Below, one piece after another: positions 45,154 through 56,415 of a stretch of 64,000 nucleotides of DNA. Position 1 is the stretch's first letter, and each line of letters opens with the position of its first letter. A program made the translations under genes and the position numbers. The notes beneath the pieces are model-generated. The model had not been told where the DNA came from. It did no database searches and saw only the letters and a program-made list of their open reading frames with translations. The stretch is from Dama dama (lineage: Eukaryota; Chordata; Mammalia; Artiodactyla; Cervidae): contig NC_083692.1 of the NCBI RefSeq assembly GCF_033118175.1, forward strand, positions 93,428,501 through 93,492,500, given 5' to 3'.

Positions 45154-47799
45154 TGCATATCTTGCTATATCACTTAGTAAAACACCAGGATTCTTTCTCA
45201 AGTGTCCTGGGGCATCCAGAGTTCAGCTCCAGGGCATCAGGTAACCGGAAGTGGGATGAAGCTTGAAGAAGTAAAATGTTACCCATTTCACATTGTTGCC
45301 AGAGGGCCTGCCTGAGTTCTGCAGAGGAGAGTGATGTTAGGGACGCTTAGCACCCAGTGCCTGAAGCCTGATCCCCTAACATCGTGGAGGAGGAAACTGA
45401 GGAGCATGGCGTCTGGAAGATGGGCGATCTGGCCCTCTTTGTTTTGTGCTCTGCCCCCCTCCCCCATCCAGTATAATAGTTTCTCTTAATGAGGAAAAGA
45501 AGGAAATCAGATAGGCTAGATATTGTGCCAAGGTCATTCAGGGCTTTTGTCCAAGTTCAGAACATTGCTGGCTCAGGAACCCACCTGAAACCTTCTTGAC
45601 TAATGACATGGAGGCAAAGGTCTTCTCCAGAATTAAGCTCTGCCTCTGTAGAGAAAGTTTCCAAGGGAAGACTTGTGGTTTAGTTTTGTTTGAGCTGGAA
45701 GAAGAGGGAAAGAGAAAAGAATGGATGGAACTTTGAACTGTTTTCAAGGTCAAGCTATGGAACTGAGGTGCAAAGAGGCTAACACTATTGTGGGTGGATC
45801 TCCAAGGGTTTGATAAAGGCCTCTTGCTGTTTAAAGACTCTGTGTAGAGCTAGCAATCCGGGCTGTTAGCTGCCCCGGAAGCAAATACGGCCTGGGCAGG
45901 CTCTTCCTTCATTTTTCTTGGTAGCTGAAGGGGGCGCATAGATATTTCATTTAGCTCGTACTGTGCAGGCCCATGAGTGTTTAGAAATAATTAAATTAGT
46001 TGCTGACATACAAAAAAGCTGGTTGGTTTCTCCCTTCTCCAAAAATAAAAAAATCTGGCCAGTGAGGCCCATATTCCCCTGTAGCAGCCAAGGGCTGGGG
46101 GCAGTGCAAGGCCGCTGCCTCTTCCCTTGGGGCACAAACCCCCGGCTGAGCCAGAGATGTCGCCCTGCCTGTTCCAGCCTCGCCTCCTTTTCCCTGCTTG
46201 GCTTCCTTCTTCCTGCCCCCATGTCACAAGCAACTGGTGCCAAGGGGCCTCCTGACCCTCCTCTGCCTCCGGACTCACCCCGCTGATCCTGTTCTGTGTC
46301 TCAAAGCCTGCCTTTGCCCAGGTGGCGTCAGCTAACCGGTCGGTCTTATAGGCCCATCACGCCAGGGCTTACACTTTTCACTCTCCAAGAGCACTCTTTC
46401 GTTTTCCCATGGTCTTTATTCCTGGACCTACTGGAGAGAGTAGTACGAATTTTAGGCCAGAGGATAGGCGAAGTGGAGGGATTTGGGTACAGGTGAGCTT
46501 CTAGTCATGCCAGCCTAGGGGTTTGCTGTCTTTTCTTGAGAGCGGGACCACAAGATTGGAACACTGTAATTAGACAGTAGGGTGATGGAGCAGTTTACAT
46601 CCTTCCCAAGAAAAGAGAGAAGGTTTCCCACCCCCACATCCATCTCCAGAGGTTCCCTCTAAGGAACCTCCCTCCAGACCAGCCTAGACTGGGAACAGGA
46701 CACTCAAGCCCATCTGAGCCACCTGTGATGCCCGCGGGGCCCCGGGCCTCCTGGCAAAATGTCAGGCACTGCGTAGGGAAGCAAATGCCTCCTCCTCCTC
46801 CTGCAGGTGCAGCACCAAGGTCGCACCTGGCTGGGGGGTGGCCGAGGCGAGGAAGGGCAGGGCTCCCGCAGCCCAGGGAGAAGGAGGGCTCCTGAACTTA
46901 CGGTTTTGCCCCGCCTTTCCCCTGGCCCCCCAGCTGGCCCTGGATCGGTTCTGTACTATGATCATCAGACTGGCAGCTGGTTTAGTTCCGACAGCTTTTC
47001 CTTCTCCTTCTCCAAACTTCTAGCTTTAGGAAGTACTTAACAAGTCTTGTGTTTAAACGAGAACATGGCAGGGGCCGGAGAACTCTCAGGAACAATAGGC
47101 AGGGGGCAATGACTTCCCTCAGACTCCCCTAGCCTTTGTTCACAGCCCAGAAAGCACTGCGTGAACTTGGAAAAATCATTTTGTCATGTGGGAGACTGTG
47201 AGGGAAGGTGGAGAGAGAACAAAAGAGTTGGGAAGCAAGTTCTTAAAGCGAATGTATCCCTGGCAATTTCTCTAGATTTATAGGAACAGGAGACTTAAAG
47301 AGCTTAATTTCAAATTATATAATATATTATCACTCTACACGCATGGGTTCACAGTCCAGATTTAGATCCAAGGCGGGGGGAAAAGTTGATAAGTTAAACT
47401 GAGAGTGTGCAACTCAACACTTACAAATAAAATTGATAATTTGCTTAAGTATGAACATTTTGATTCTATAGGGAAATTATTAGGTGTCAGAAATGATTTG
47501 CATGACATCAGACCATATATTCTGACAGCCTGATAAGTGCTGTATCTCTGATGTCAAAGAGTTTGCAGTCTAACTGGGTTAAGAAGGCATGAATTTTTGA
47601 AAGGCGTGATAAAAATGTTTGCTAAACAGAGTCAGAATGTTTAGGAATGGCATTTTTTAGCAAATATCAGTGCTATGAGTTTTTAGGACAAAGAAAAAAT
47701 GAAATCCATCAAGAACGGTTTTGCTAAATTTGGCATTTACAATGTTTTACCTTCTACACAATGTCAATTTAGTGCTTGGCTGGACAGACGCTATATCTT
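43076..47799. other. Long upstream stretch with few recognised repeats
   Basis: Apart from the (CA)n tract at 45112-45152 I recognise no clear transposon. Two GC-richer blocks lie at about 46.05-46.29 kb and 46.70-46.95 kb; CpGs are present but sparse, so I do not call them CpG islands. Overlapping frames on both strands at 45947-46286 are compositional. This is the best candidate region for distal IQGAP2 control elements. Confidence 0.4.
45112..45152. repeat. (CA)n microsatellite
   Basis: About 20 CA units with one T interruption; long enough to be length-polymorphic. Confidence 0.95.
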
Positions 47800-47885
47800 A
47801 TTTCTAACACCTGGAACGTGCTGACACAGAACAAGCCCTTAATTCATGCTTGCTGAATGAACAAGTGAATGAATGAATGAATTCA
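47800..47885 (+). repeat. L2 LINE 3' terminus
   Basis: AACACCTGGAACGTGCTGACACAGAACAAGCCCTTAATTCATGCTTGCTGAATG followed by GAATGAATGAATGAAT is the L2 end with its TGAA repeats. Confidence 0.8.
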
Positions 47886-48261
47886 GGTAAAGAAAGCAGA
47901 CAGTTTCCACTGTTTTTAGGCATTCCTTGTGGGCACACTTCCCAGGAGAAGCAGATGCTTGCCAGAGTCACAAGCCTCCCCCATATTTGCCAAGACAGCG
48001 CAAGTCTGGAATAGCAATTATGCGACTTATAGCCTTGGACAAGTCCCTGCACCATCATCTGTGGAGGAAAATCCACTTCACGGGAGATAGTACAGGCCAT
48101 GCTCTTACCCAGGTGCTATAAGGACACACACACAAATGAACCTGCTTTTGTATAACGCATCCTAATTTGCCTATAAGAAAATTATGCATTTACCTGCCCT
48201 AAGAGACTTTTCTAATTACTTTTATTCCTTTTTATATGCAGCCCACATTTTTAAGCAGGAG

Positions 48262-48415
48262 ACTAGAGTTCAGCCCCTGGGTCAGGAAGATCCCCTGGAG
48301 GAAGAAATGTCAATCCACTCCAGTATTCTCGCCCAGAAAATTCCACGGACAGAGGATCCTGGTGGGCTATAGTTCATTCGGTGGCAAAAAGAGTTGTACA
48401 TGGCTGAACACACAC
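48262..48415 (+). repeat. Bov-tA SINE, 5'-truncated
   Basis: Starts near the B-box region (GTTCAGCCCCTGGGTCAGG); body GGAAGATCCCCTGGAGGAAGAAATG; tail GAGTTGTACATGGCTGAACACAC. Confidence 0.9.
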
Positions 48416-48481
48416 AAACATTTTCACAAAAAATAAACTAAATAAAATAAATGTCATCCTTAGTAATGAAATAATCTCTTT

Positions 48482-48608
48482 TCAAGTTGAAATAGAGTTG
48501 ATTTACAATGTTTCAGATGCATGGCAAAGTGATTCCAGTATACGTAGATATATCTATTCTTTTTCAGATTCTTTTCCATTATAGATTATTACAAGATATT
48601 GAATATAC
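48482..48608 (-). repeat. L1 3' untranslated fragment
   Basis: TTGAAATAGAGTTGATTTACAATGTTTCAG...GCAAAGTGATTCC...TTCTTTTCCATTATAGATTATTACAAGATATTGAATATA is the reverse complement of the L1 3' end seen at 29.1 kb. Confidence 0.85.
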
Positions 48609-49088
48609 CTACTTTTTAAAAACTTTATTTGGTTTTTCTCTTTCCAACTTTTAAAAACGTGTGTTCAGGGATAAAGGGAATTTTCTGGAGCAACATCCAC
48701 TGGCATGGCAAGTCAGGAGAACCATCCCCGAGGAGTCTGGCTCTGGCCGGGGGGCCCGTGCTCCCCGTGCTCCCCAGAGCAGGCTCCGTGGCTCCCAGCA
48801 CACCCGGCATCAGGGCGGAGCGGGTTAAGCCTCGAGGTCAACGTCGAGCAACCTTCCGCTGGCAGCCGCCCCACTGTCGCGGTGCCCTGTGGCCCAGCTC
48901 TCCCCACCTTCTGCTTCGCTGGAAGCAGGCCATTGGGGCGGCTCATTTTAGAGCTTGAGCTTATCAGTAAAAAGAGATTTAAGTGGACAGGTTCAAAATG
49001 GGGCAGTGCAAAGTCCAGGTAATTGGTCACGTCCCATCTCTTCTCCTGCATGAGCTCCACTGTTAAGCTAGTTTGCTTCCCCTATGAA

Positions 49089-49113
49089 GTGTGTGTGTGT
49101 GTGTGGGGGGGGT
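49089..49113. repeat. (GT)n(G)n tract
   Basis: Eight GT units followed by a G run. Confidence 0.9.
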
Positions 49114-49529
49114 GGTGTTAAGAAATTTTGCAGCCACGAAAGATGACATTGCTCCCTCAACCCAGAGGGCTTGATTTCCAGGGAAGTTCTCTCATTCTGG
49201 GGAGCAGGGCTGTCTCTGGCCCTGCAGATCGAGGCAGGAAGCTGAAGGGGCTCTGCTGGGCAGGCAGACTTGGGGCAGGGGGTCTGTGTGGGGTGGTCTG
49301 GAGAATGCAGTGAGACCCTCCTGCCCTACTCCTTCCCCTGAAAGCTCCCGGGAATCAGATGATGCAAAAAAGCAAACCATCCTCCCTCCCTAATCAAAAT
49401 ACTTCTGTTTAAAAATCAAATGTATGGAAGGATGCACGTGGTTTAGTTTTTTTTGGTAGGGGCGAGACAGAACACGAGCTGGGCAAGGGGAAGGTCCATC
49501 AGGCACTCGGTTGGGAGGTAGCAAGGGTG

Positions 49530-49735
49530 GTGGTTAAAATGCAAACTGTGGTTCCACCCTGTACTAACTGTGAGTAATTTCAGCCTAAGTATCAGTTTTC
49601 TCACTGTTCACAGGGGATAATAACAGTATCAGCTCAGGAGGCCATAGAGAGGATTAAATATGATAATATATGATAAACCCTAGCAAGGTGGGTGGCGCAC
49701 CGTGAATGCTCAACAAGCAGGAGCCATTACTAGTA
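49530..49735 (+). repeat. MIR SINE
   Basis: TGTACTAACTGTGAGTAATTTCAGCC...GGGGATAATAACAGTATCAGC...AGAGAGGATTAAATATG...GAATGCTCAACAAG in forward MIR order. Confidence 0.75.
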
Positions 49736-49786
49736 ATAATAACATTACTACTAATATATGGTAGAAAAATAATGATATATGTTTAG

Positions 49787-50097
49787 AACATTCTTGTTGG
49801 ACTTGCCTGGTGGTCCAGTGGTTCAGAATCTGCCCACCACTGCAGGGCATGTGGGTTTGATCCCTGGCCTGGGAAGATTCCACATGCCTCGGGGCAACTA
49901 AACTGGTGAGCTGCAACTATTGAAGCCCACACACCCTAGAGCCTGTGCTCCACAAGAGAAGCCGCCACAGTGAAAAGCCCGTGCACCACAAGAAAGAGTA
50001 GTCCCCGCTCGCCACAGTGAGAGAAAGCCTGTGCAGAGCCAAGAAGACTCGGTGCAGCCAAAAATAAACACATTTAAAAACAAACAACATTATTGTT
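49787..50097 (+). repeat. Full-length CHR-type SINE with near-perfect duplication
   Basis: The element at 49799-50085 has head GACTTGCCTGGTGGTCCAGTGG, B box GGTTTGATCCCTGG, the repeating CHR body and an A-rich tail. AACATTCTTGTT (49787-49798) and AACATTATTGTT (50086-50097) match 11 of 12. Confidence 0.92.
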
Positions 50098-50254
50098 CAT
50101 CAAGTCTAGCTGTTATGATGGCAGTTAGGAAAACCATCTCCCTGGGGGCTTCTGAGGACTCAGTCGTCAGATTGTACCTGGGCTGGCAGCTCCATGTTCA
50201 GACATGGAGACCACCCTAGATGCCCACACAGCGCTGGACTGCTCTCCGAGGGCA

Positions 50255-50382
50255 CTGCCTGATGCTAGCTTATTTGCTCTGTACAGTAACTCTATGAAGA
50301 GGTTTTATAGAAGAAGAAATGAAAGCTCAGAGAGGTGCCCCAAGTCTGCCTGCTTAAATACAAAGCCAGGACTAAGGTCTCC
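50255..50382 (-). repeat. MIR SINE fragment
   Basis: TACAGTAACTCTATGAAGAGG...GAAGAAATGAAAGCTCAGAGAGGTGCCCCAAG in reverse MIR order, cut on the right by a SINE. Confidence 0.6.
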
Positions 50383-50552
50383 CACATTTCAGGCAGATTC
50401 TTTACCAGCCGAGCCGCCAGGGAAGCCCAAGAATACTGGAATGGGTAGCCTATCCCTTCTCCAGGGGATCTTTCTGATCCAGGAATCGAACCGGGGTCTC
50501 CTGCATTGCAGGCAGATTCTTCACCAGCTTAGCTACCAGTTGAATCCCAAAA
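50383..50552 (-). repeat. Composite Bov-tA SINE with two tRNA-type heads
   Basis: The motif CAGGCAGATTCTTTACCAGCCGAGCCGCCAGGG (a tRNA head) is followed by a body (AGAATACTGGAATGGGTAGCC...GGATCTTTCTGATCCAGG, B box complement GAATCGAACC) and then a second head CAGGCAGATTCTTCACCAGCTTAGC. Two heads flank one short body, so it is a dimeric or rearranged copy. Confidence 0.85.
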
Positions 50553-50894
50553 TGTAGTTTCACTCACTACAGATTCTGTGCTCTTCTCATCAGACCAGTG
50601 TTCAAAACAAAAATTCCATGGCCCTAAATCCCTAAATTCCGCAGATTCTGATTATTGGCCAGGAATTTTTTTCTAAGTGCTAGGCAGCTTGGAGAATTTC
50701 CAACTCACAGCTTCTTTGTTATCTTTGATTTTTCAAATGAACTAAAAATTGGAAATGGGAATGTAACGGAGAGAGGGGAGGGGTGGAAACAGGAGGCCAG
50801 TCTGACCAGGAGGAGGCCTGGCGCACCCCAGGTAAAACTCTGGGGCTGTCAGCAGGCATCTGGAGCCTGGGAGGAGAGGCTTCCATTGAGAAGA

Positions 50895-51065
50895 GCATCC
50901 ACAGGCCAGGCACTATTCCGAGCCCCTGAGCACATCCACACAGAGTTTTGTTCCATCCTTGTGAACATCCTCTGATGTCATCCAGCTCCATTTTACAGAC
51001 GAGAAACCGGAAGCACGGAGTCACTTAGGCAAGGCCACCTCTTTGCTCAAAGCGGCTGGTGAAGT
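50895..51065 (-). repeat. MIR SINE
   Basis: CACAGGCCAGGCACTATTCCGAGCCCC...TCCATTTTACAGACGAGAAACCGGAAGC in reverse MIR order. Confidence 0.8.
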
Positions 51066-51424
51066 ACTGTTGGTCCTACTCGTAGAACCAATTCACCGCC
51101 TGGCTGAGGGCGGCAGTGAGGCTCAATGGAATGGGTCGGAGACCTCTGGGCAAGGAGAAGGGCAGGGCTCCCCGGGACCTGCAGCACACCTGTGGCTGCC
51201 TCCTTCCTCCCATCCCCAGAGCTGAGGTGGGCCACACTCCTGTCTAAGATTCATCCTCCCACGGTGCTTGAGGTTGCATGCTTTCTGGTCTCTTCTAGAG
51301 CTTTCTGGAAGCAGTGATTAGTGCCTTCTTTTCTTCACCACCTTTAACTTTTTCCTCTATCAGTTCCTTCTCAGTGATCTGTGAGTAGGGTTAGGTGAGC
51401 CTGTCTTTAACAATTCTTGAGCTT

Positions 51425-52161
51425 CACACAGCCTAAATCTGCTAAAACTGATTTCATCCCTCAGCCTACCCCAAATCTTCTCCCCTGTGTTCACCATCTC
51501 AGTAATGGTAGCATTCGTCTGGATGACCAGGGCAGAAATCTCGGCATCATTTTTGGCCCCTCCCTCTCAGTCACTTTGTCAGCCAATTCATTGCCTCGTT
51601 CTAGATGGCACCCTATAAATGCCTCTCAAACATCACATCTCTCCTCTGTCACCACCTTCAGCCGTCCTCATGCTGGATCAGCGCTGTCGGGATGGTTTTC
51701 TCCTTTTCTAGTTTTGTCAACCTCCCCCAGGTTCTCTACATGACAGCAAGAAAAGATCTTTATAAACAGAAAGCCGATCCTGCCATTTTCTTGCTTAAAC
51801 CCTGCAGTGCCTCTGCTAAATCCTCAATTGAAGACTAAAGGATGTGGAGGGACACAGACTTTGGTGATACGGTCCTGCTCACTTCTCCAGACTACTGCCC
51901 CTCTCCCCCCAGAACCCTCATCCCTCCCACCAGCCAACTGGGCCAGTTCTCCTGACCCTCCAGCACAGTGTCACCTGGCCCAGAAATTCTCCTCTAAACG
52001 CCCCTATGTGCTTGGACCCTGATAGCATTTACTCACCACGTGATAACTATCGAGTTTTTTGTATCCTGAACTACAGAAAGCACCTTCTCCTTGAGGATAG
52101 GGACAGTGTCTTATCCATCAGTGTCTATTCTTCATCCCATACCTGGCATTTGGATAAAACT
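51425..52161 (+). repeat. L2 LINE, about 0.74 kb, split by BovB
   Basis: GGATGACCAGGGCAGAAATCTCGGCATCATTTTTGG, CAACATCACATCTCTCC-type composition, TGCCATTTTCTTGCTTAAACCCTGCAGTGCC and GAGGATAGGGACAGTGTC run in forward L2 order. Its end (GGGTTGGATGAATAAGTGAC, about 52764-52783) resumes beyond the BovB. Confidence 0.8.
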
Positions 52162-52752
52162 TGGGCTCCAAAATCACTGCAAATTGTGACTGCAGCCATG
52201 AAATTAAAAGACACTTGCTCCTTGGAAGAAAAGCTATGACCAACTGAGACAGTGTATTAAGAAGCAGAAAGGTTACTTTGCTGACAAAGGTCTGTCTAGT
52301 CAAAGCTATGGTTTTTCCAGTAGTCATGTATGGTTATAAGAGCTGGACCATAATGAAGGCTGAACACCAAAGAATTGATGCTTTTGAACTGTGGTGTTGA
52401 AGAAGACTCTTGAGAGTCCCTTGGACTGCAAGGAGATGCAACCAGTCCATCCTAAAGGAGATCAGTCCTGGGTGTTCATTGGAAGGACTGATGTTGAAGC
52501 TGAAGCTCCAATACTTTGACCACCTGATGTGAAGAACTGACTCACTGGAAAAGACCCTGATGCTGGGAAAGATTGAAGTCAGGAAGGAGAAGGGGATAAC
52601 AGAGGATGAGATTGTTGGATGGCATCACTGACTCAAAGGACATGAATTTGAGCAAGTTCTAGGAGTTGGTGATGGACAGGGAAGTCTGTGTGCTGCAGTC
52701 CATGCGGTCGCAAAGAGTCGGACACACCCAAGCGACTAAACAACAACAACAA
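52162..52752 (+). mobile_element. BovB LINE, 5'-truncated, inserted in L2
   Basis: Starts at TTGGGCTCCAAAATCACTGC and ends GTCGGACACACCCAAGCGACTAAACAACAACAACAACC. Multiple stop codons and short deletions break the ORF (for example TGTTGAAGAAG where a Trp codon is usual). Target duplication not clear. Confidence 0.9.
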
Positions 52753-52934
52753 CCATAGATATGGGTTGGATGAATAAGTGACCCAGCAAGGCCGTGAGGG
52801 GAAACCAGAAGCTCATCAGAAGGACTTTGGAGCTCAGAGTACACAATGTTTTCCTCATTTAAGTTGGCAGCAGAGATGGACTGAAATGTCCAGAGGAAGC
52901 CCCTGAAAGCTAATACCTGCTGAACTAGCCTCTT

Positions 52935-53110
52935 TGTAAACCTTGCTGTTAATTATTATCTCTTCATTTCTGTAGTAATCCTATAACGTAGAGACTGTTT
53001 TTGCTCTCATTTTACAGATGAGGAAACCAAGGCTCAGAGAAGTTATAGAATTTGCTGAAAGTCACACGGTAGTGATCCTAAGATTCAAACCCTAGTCTAT
53101 GTACCTTTCT
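52935..53110 (-). repeat. MIR SINE
   Basis: CTCTCATTTTACAGATGAGGAAACCAAGGCTCAGAGAAGTTATAG...GTCACACGGTAGTGATCC...GATTCAAACCC is a clear reverse MIR. Confidence 0.9.
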
Positions 53111-53734
53111 CTACGTTACAATTTGGTTCCACAGCTTGCTCCTGCAGCTGCCTCAGTCTGTTACACATGTGGACTATTTAGGGAGTTCTTATGACTCCAC
53201 ATGCAGAGATAAAACTAGGCAACAGCTTGTAAGAAGGACAAATTTCCCACCAGACTTGGCACACTCATGCTAAGAATCTGGGTGTCTTTGTTTAGCATCT
53301 AACTGGACTCAAGATTCTGTAATCCCGGACTTTGAGAGCTGGAGAGGACCCGAGCAATCCTTTTATCCAGGTCCATCCTTTGACACATGAAGGGCCCAGC
53401 GCTCTGCCCTTTGAGTCTCCTGATCCTCCGGCCAAGCTTTGCCATGCTGGTGCTTGATCATGTATATTTGAGTCTTAATAAAACAGCTCTCTAAATACTT
53501 CAAACCACACTTGTCAGAGAAAGAATTTCAACTTCCTTAATGTCCAGATGTCATTACATCAGTGGGCCTGGACTGGCTGGAACCAGGAAGTTCAGGGGAA
53601 AGCAGGACTTCGGGTGAAATGGGGTTTCGATGGTGAGGGCGGCCCAGGGGTGGGGGCAAGCTGGAATTCTTTCCCCATACGACCTTCCTTTTCACAAACA
53701 TCAGGGAAAACAAGACGGGACTTCAGAAAGCTTT

Positions 53735-54000
53735 GCTGAACACATACCTGGTAGCAGGAACTGGAGAAGTTGTCCTCCGGTGCTTATGATCCAAAAGGCA
53801 GATAGATGTGAGTGCAGTAATTAGACGCCATAAACATCTAAGGGGAAAATACTCAGAGGAGGGCACCAAGGGCTTTGCCTTGGAAGTCAGAGAAGGCTTC
53901 CTCCAGGAAGTGGCCCCCAGCTGGGCTTGGAAGGAAAAACAGAAGAGGAGGCAGGTCATTTCAGACGGAAGAGCAAAGCTGGGGCTGAGGGTTAGTTTAA
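53735..54000 (-). repeat. L2 LINE fragment
   Basis: CATACCTGGTAGCAGGAACTGGAGAAG...TCAGAGAAGGCTTCCTCCAGGAAGTGGCCCCCAGCTGGGC...GGAAGAGCAAAGC is the reverse complement of the L2 3' region. Confidence 0.65.
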
Positions 54001-54011
54001 TGAGAGTGCCG

Positions 54012-54215
54012 ATGAAAGCAGCGCTGCTCGGAGTGTGGAATGTGTACCAGGAGCATAAGGATCACGGGGTGGGGGGAAGTGTTAGAAATGTAGAAATGTA
54101 ATCACTGGGCCCCACACCTGAACCTACTGGATCAGAACCACTGGGAATGGGCCCTGCGATCCACGTGACTTAACAAGCAGCCCAAGTGATTCTGACATTC
54201 CCCAGACGTTAAGGC
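54012..54215 (+). repeat. hAT-Charlie MITE, MER3-like
   Basis: GTGTGGAATGTGTACCAGGAGCATAAGGATCACGGGG, GAAGTGTTAGAAATGTAG...CTGGGCCCCACACCTGAACCTACTGGATCAGAACC and TTAACAAGCAGCCCAAGTGATTCTGAC follow this family's order. Confidence 0.6.
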
Positions 54216-54744
54216 CCATGGAATCAGAGCGTCCCTAATTGGAAGTCCAGAGCATCCTTGCTTCCGTGGGGGGGCTTTGGGGCAGAGACAGCTGCAGACA
54301 GAGCGTGGGTGCCGGCACTCAGGTTCCCTTCTGAAACACCCCTTGTGCTCCGGTCCTTCCCAGACTCAGCCAAGCATCATACATTGCACTGTGTACGTTA
54401 TGGCGGTTTCGCCTCCTCATCTGCGAGGCCCTAGAGCACCCGGCTTCCCTGTGATTCTAGGTACTGACCGTGTCACTATGAGCCTTACAGCTGTGTCTCC
54501 AGGGGACTTGTCGTGTCTGTCAGGGCCTTGTGAGTGTTTCTTCTCGGAATTCTCACTTTCTTTGTGTCCTTAATGACTCAGACGCCAGTCCCTGCGACCT
54601 TCCCAAACACCTCATCTGAAAGAGGCACACACCCCTGTCTCTCTCACTCCCCGTACCCCAATCTTGCTTTGTTTTCTCCATCACGTGAATCAAAGTCTAT
54701 CCTACGTTTTCCTTTCTGCTTCTTGCCAGTCCTCCCGGCCGCCA

Positions 54745-54868
54745 GTAAAATGTAAGGTTCATGAGGACAGAGGCTTGTATGGTTTTTATCTCATTGCTGT
54801 AGTCTCCATGCGAAGACATAGCCTGGCATAGAAGATGTGCCCCATGTGTCCAATGAATGAACAGTTTA
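54745..54868 (+). repeat. L2 LINE 3' end
   Basis: GTAAGGTTCATGAGGACAGAGGCTTGTATGG...TAGCCTGGCATAGAAGATGTGCCCC...CAATGAATGAAC is the forward L2 terminus. Confidence 0.75.
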
Positions 54869-56029
54869 CCGGTTCTGCACGTGTGGCTCCAGTTATAATT
54901 GATTAAGCCAGGAATGAGTCCCTAATTCAGGGGCAGCTTCCCACTGCTGGGGCAATGGCCTTGGAGGGGGTCTAGCATGAGAGTCATGGTGACAGGCTGA
55001 CCCCGTCAGGCCCCACTGGGAGACACGGGGAGGGAAGCTGACAGTGGGATGGGATCTAAGAAAAGAGCCACAGAGACAAGGCCACAGAAGCTCCAGGCAG
55101 TGAAGTAACAGGAGTGGAGATAGAGAAAAGCTGTGTCATCTTCACGGTGGAGAAACCATGATTATCAGGTCTGATAATCCCAGAGAAGAGCTCGGAAACG
55201 CCGGGTGAGATGGGGTGGGGAGGAGCGTGGGGAGTGCTCTTCTATCCTGGATGATGTCCTCGGGGGCTTCGCAGGCCGGCTGTATGGCCTTCCTTCACTC
55301 TCTGCACATCCTCCAAACAGCTTTCCATCAGCTGCGATAACCGGCGGGTACCTGGCTCCTTCAACAAAGGCATCTGCTGCCCAGCCCAGCCCCTGGCCGG
55401 GGAGGGACTCCGAGTGACCTAGCTGGCCTGGCCCTCACTCCGGGGAAGGCACCTGCCCTGGGGTAAAGTGCCGAGGGCCAGGCTCTGGGGAGTGTCTTTG
55501 CCCCTCCCCGGAGGCAAGGCCCAGCTGAGCTGCTCCTTCTAAAGGGCAGCAATATGGAGGGGGCCTCGGGCAATTACACTTTACACAGGCCCTTTCCCTT
55601 TATGACTATGCAGGGAGAAGGTCAGGGAGAGGCCTTGTTGCTCAGCCAAGTCTGCAAACAAAATCCCATGTTTGCTGTTCCAGGGTGTCCTTGGAGCGGC
55701 TCCTCTGAGGCAGGCTGGGGGGTGAGGCACGGGGAGCCAGTGGTGGATGGTGTGGGGCAAGGAGCGTCACCCCTGCCCCCATCCCCACTCGGCTGTTACC
55801 TGATCCGTCACAGGCCCTGGGCCCTCCCCTCTGCCTGCTTCCTGCGTCATTTCCCAAGGACATCTGTGGAAATCTGCCCGTCCACCCCGACGGAAGCCCA
55901 ATTTTTCTGGAGTTGCTAGCGCAACTCTGAAAACATTTTATTTTGGCTCTGCTTAACACTGAGATTGTTGGGGCTCATATCTTTTTCTTAAATGGAAAAC
56001 ATTCTGAACAGATGGCATGATAACAAAAA
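54869..56029. other. Unassigned GC-richer stretch
   Basis: No transposon recognised. The 55.2-55.9 kb part is GC-rich, mostly without CpG clustering. Frames on both strands at 55554-55959 overlap and look compositional. A hyphenated palindrome ATTATCAGGTCTGATAAT lies near 55161-55178. Confidence 0.35.
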
Positions 56030-56415
56030 CTCGTTTGTTCTGCGAATATTTATGAAGTTCCACTAAGTGTCAGGCACTGGACCAGAAGTGGAGAAGACAG
56101 CGGTGACAAGACAGAAACGCCTGCCCTCCCCGAGCCCCTGTCAATGGGAGAGACAGGTAGTAAACAGATAGTGATAAACGGGAATACCATGAAAGAAGAA
56201 GTACAAGATACGACTGCAGCTTATCACGTGGAGACTGGACCTAGGCTGGGAGTCTGAAGAAACTTTATTGAAGAATGAGTAGGTGTGTTAGCCTACTAAA
56301 GAGGGTGTAGAAAGTGTTCCACACAGAGGAATGTATTTGTAGGTTAGAGAGGAGATAGGTATAAAAAAAGACAGAAGCCCAGTGTGGCTGAACTAGACAC
56401 GAAGATGGAAGCAGT
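56030..56415 (-). repeat. L2 LINE fragment
   Basis: ATATTTATGAAGTTCCACTAAGTGTCAGGCACTGGACC...GAATGAGTAGGTGTGTTAGCC...GTGTTCCACACAGAGG...AGCCCAGTGTGGCTG is the reverse complement of L2, colinear over about 380 bases. Confidence 0.78.

Noticed and set aside
46020..46960. GC-rich blocks, considered as a second CpG island or alternative promoter
   Set aside because: GC content is raised but CpG dinucleotides are sparse compared with the island at 32 kb, and no start-codon and donor pair was recognised.
53325..53440. Possible MIR3-like SINE (TTTGAGAGCTGGAGAGGACCC...)
   Set aside because: Only a short match to the family pattern; not enough to call.
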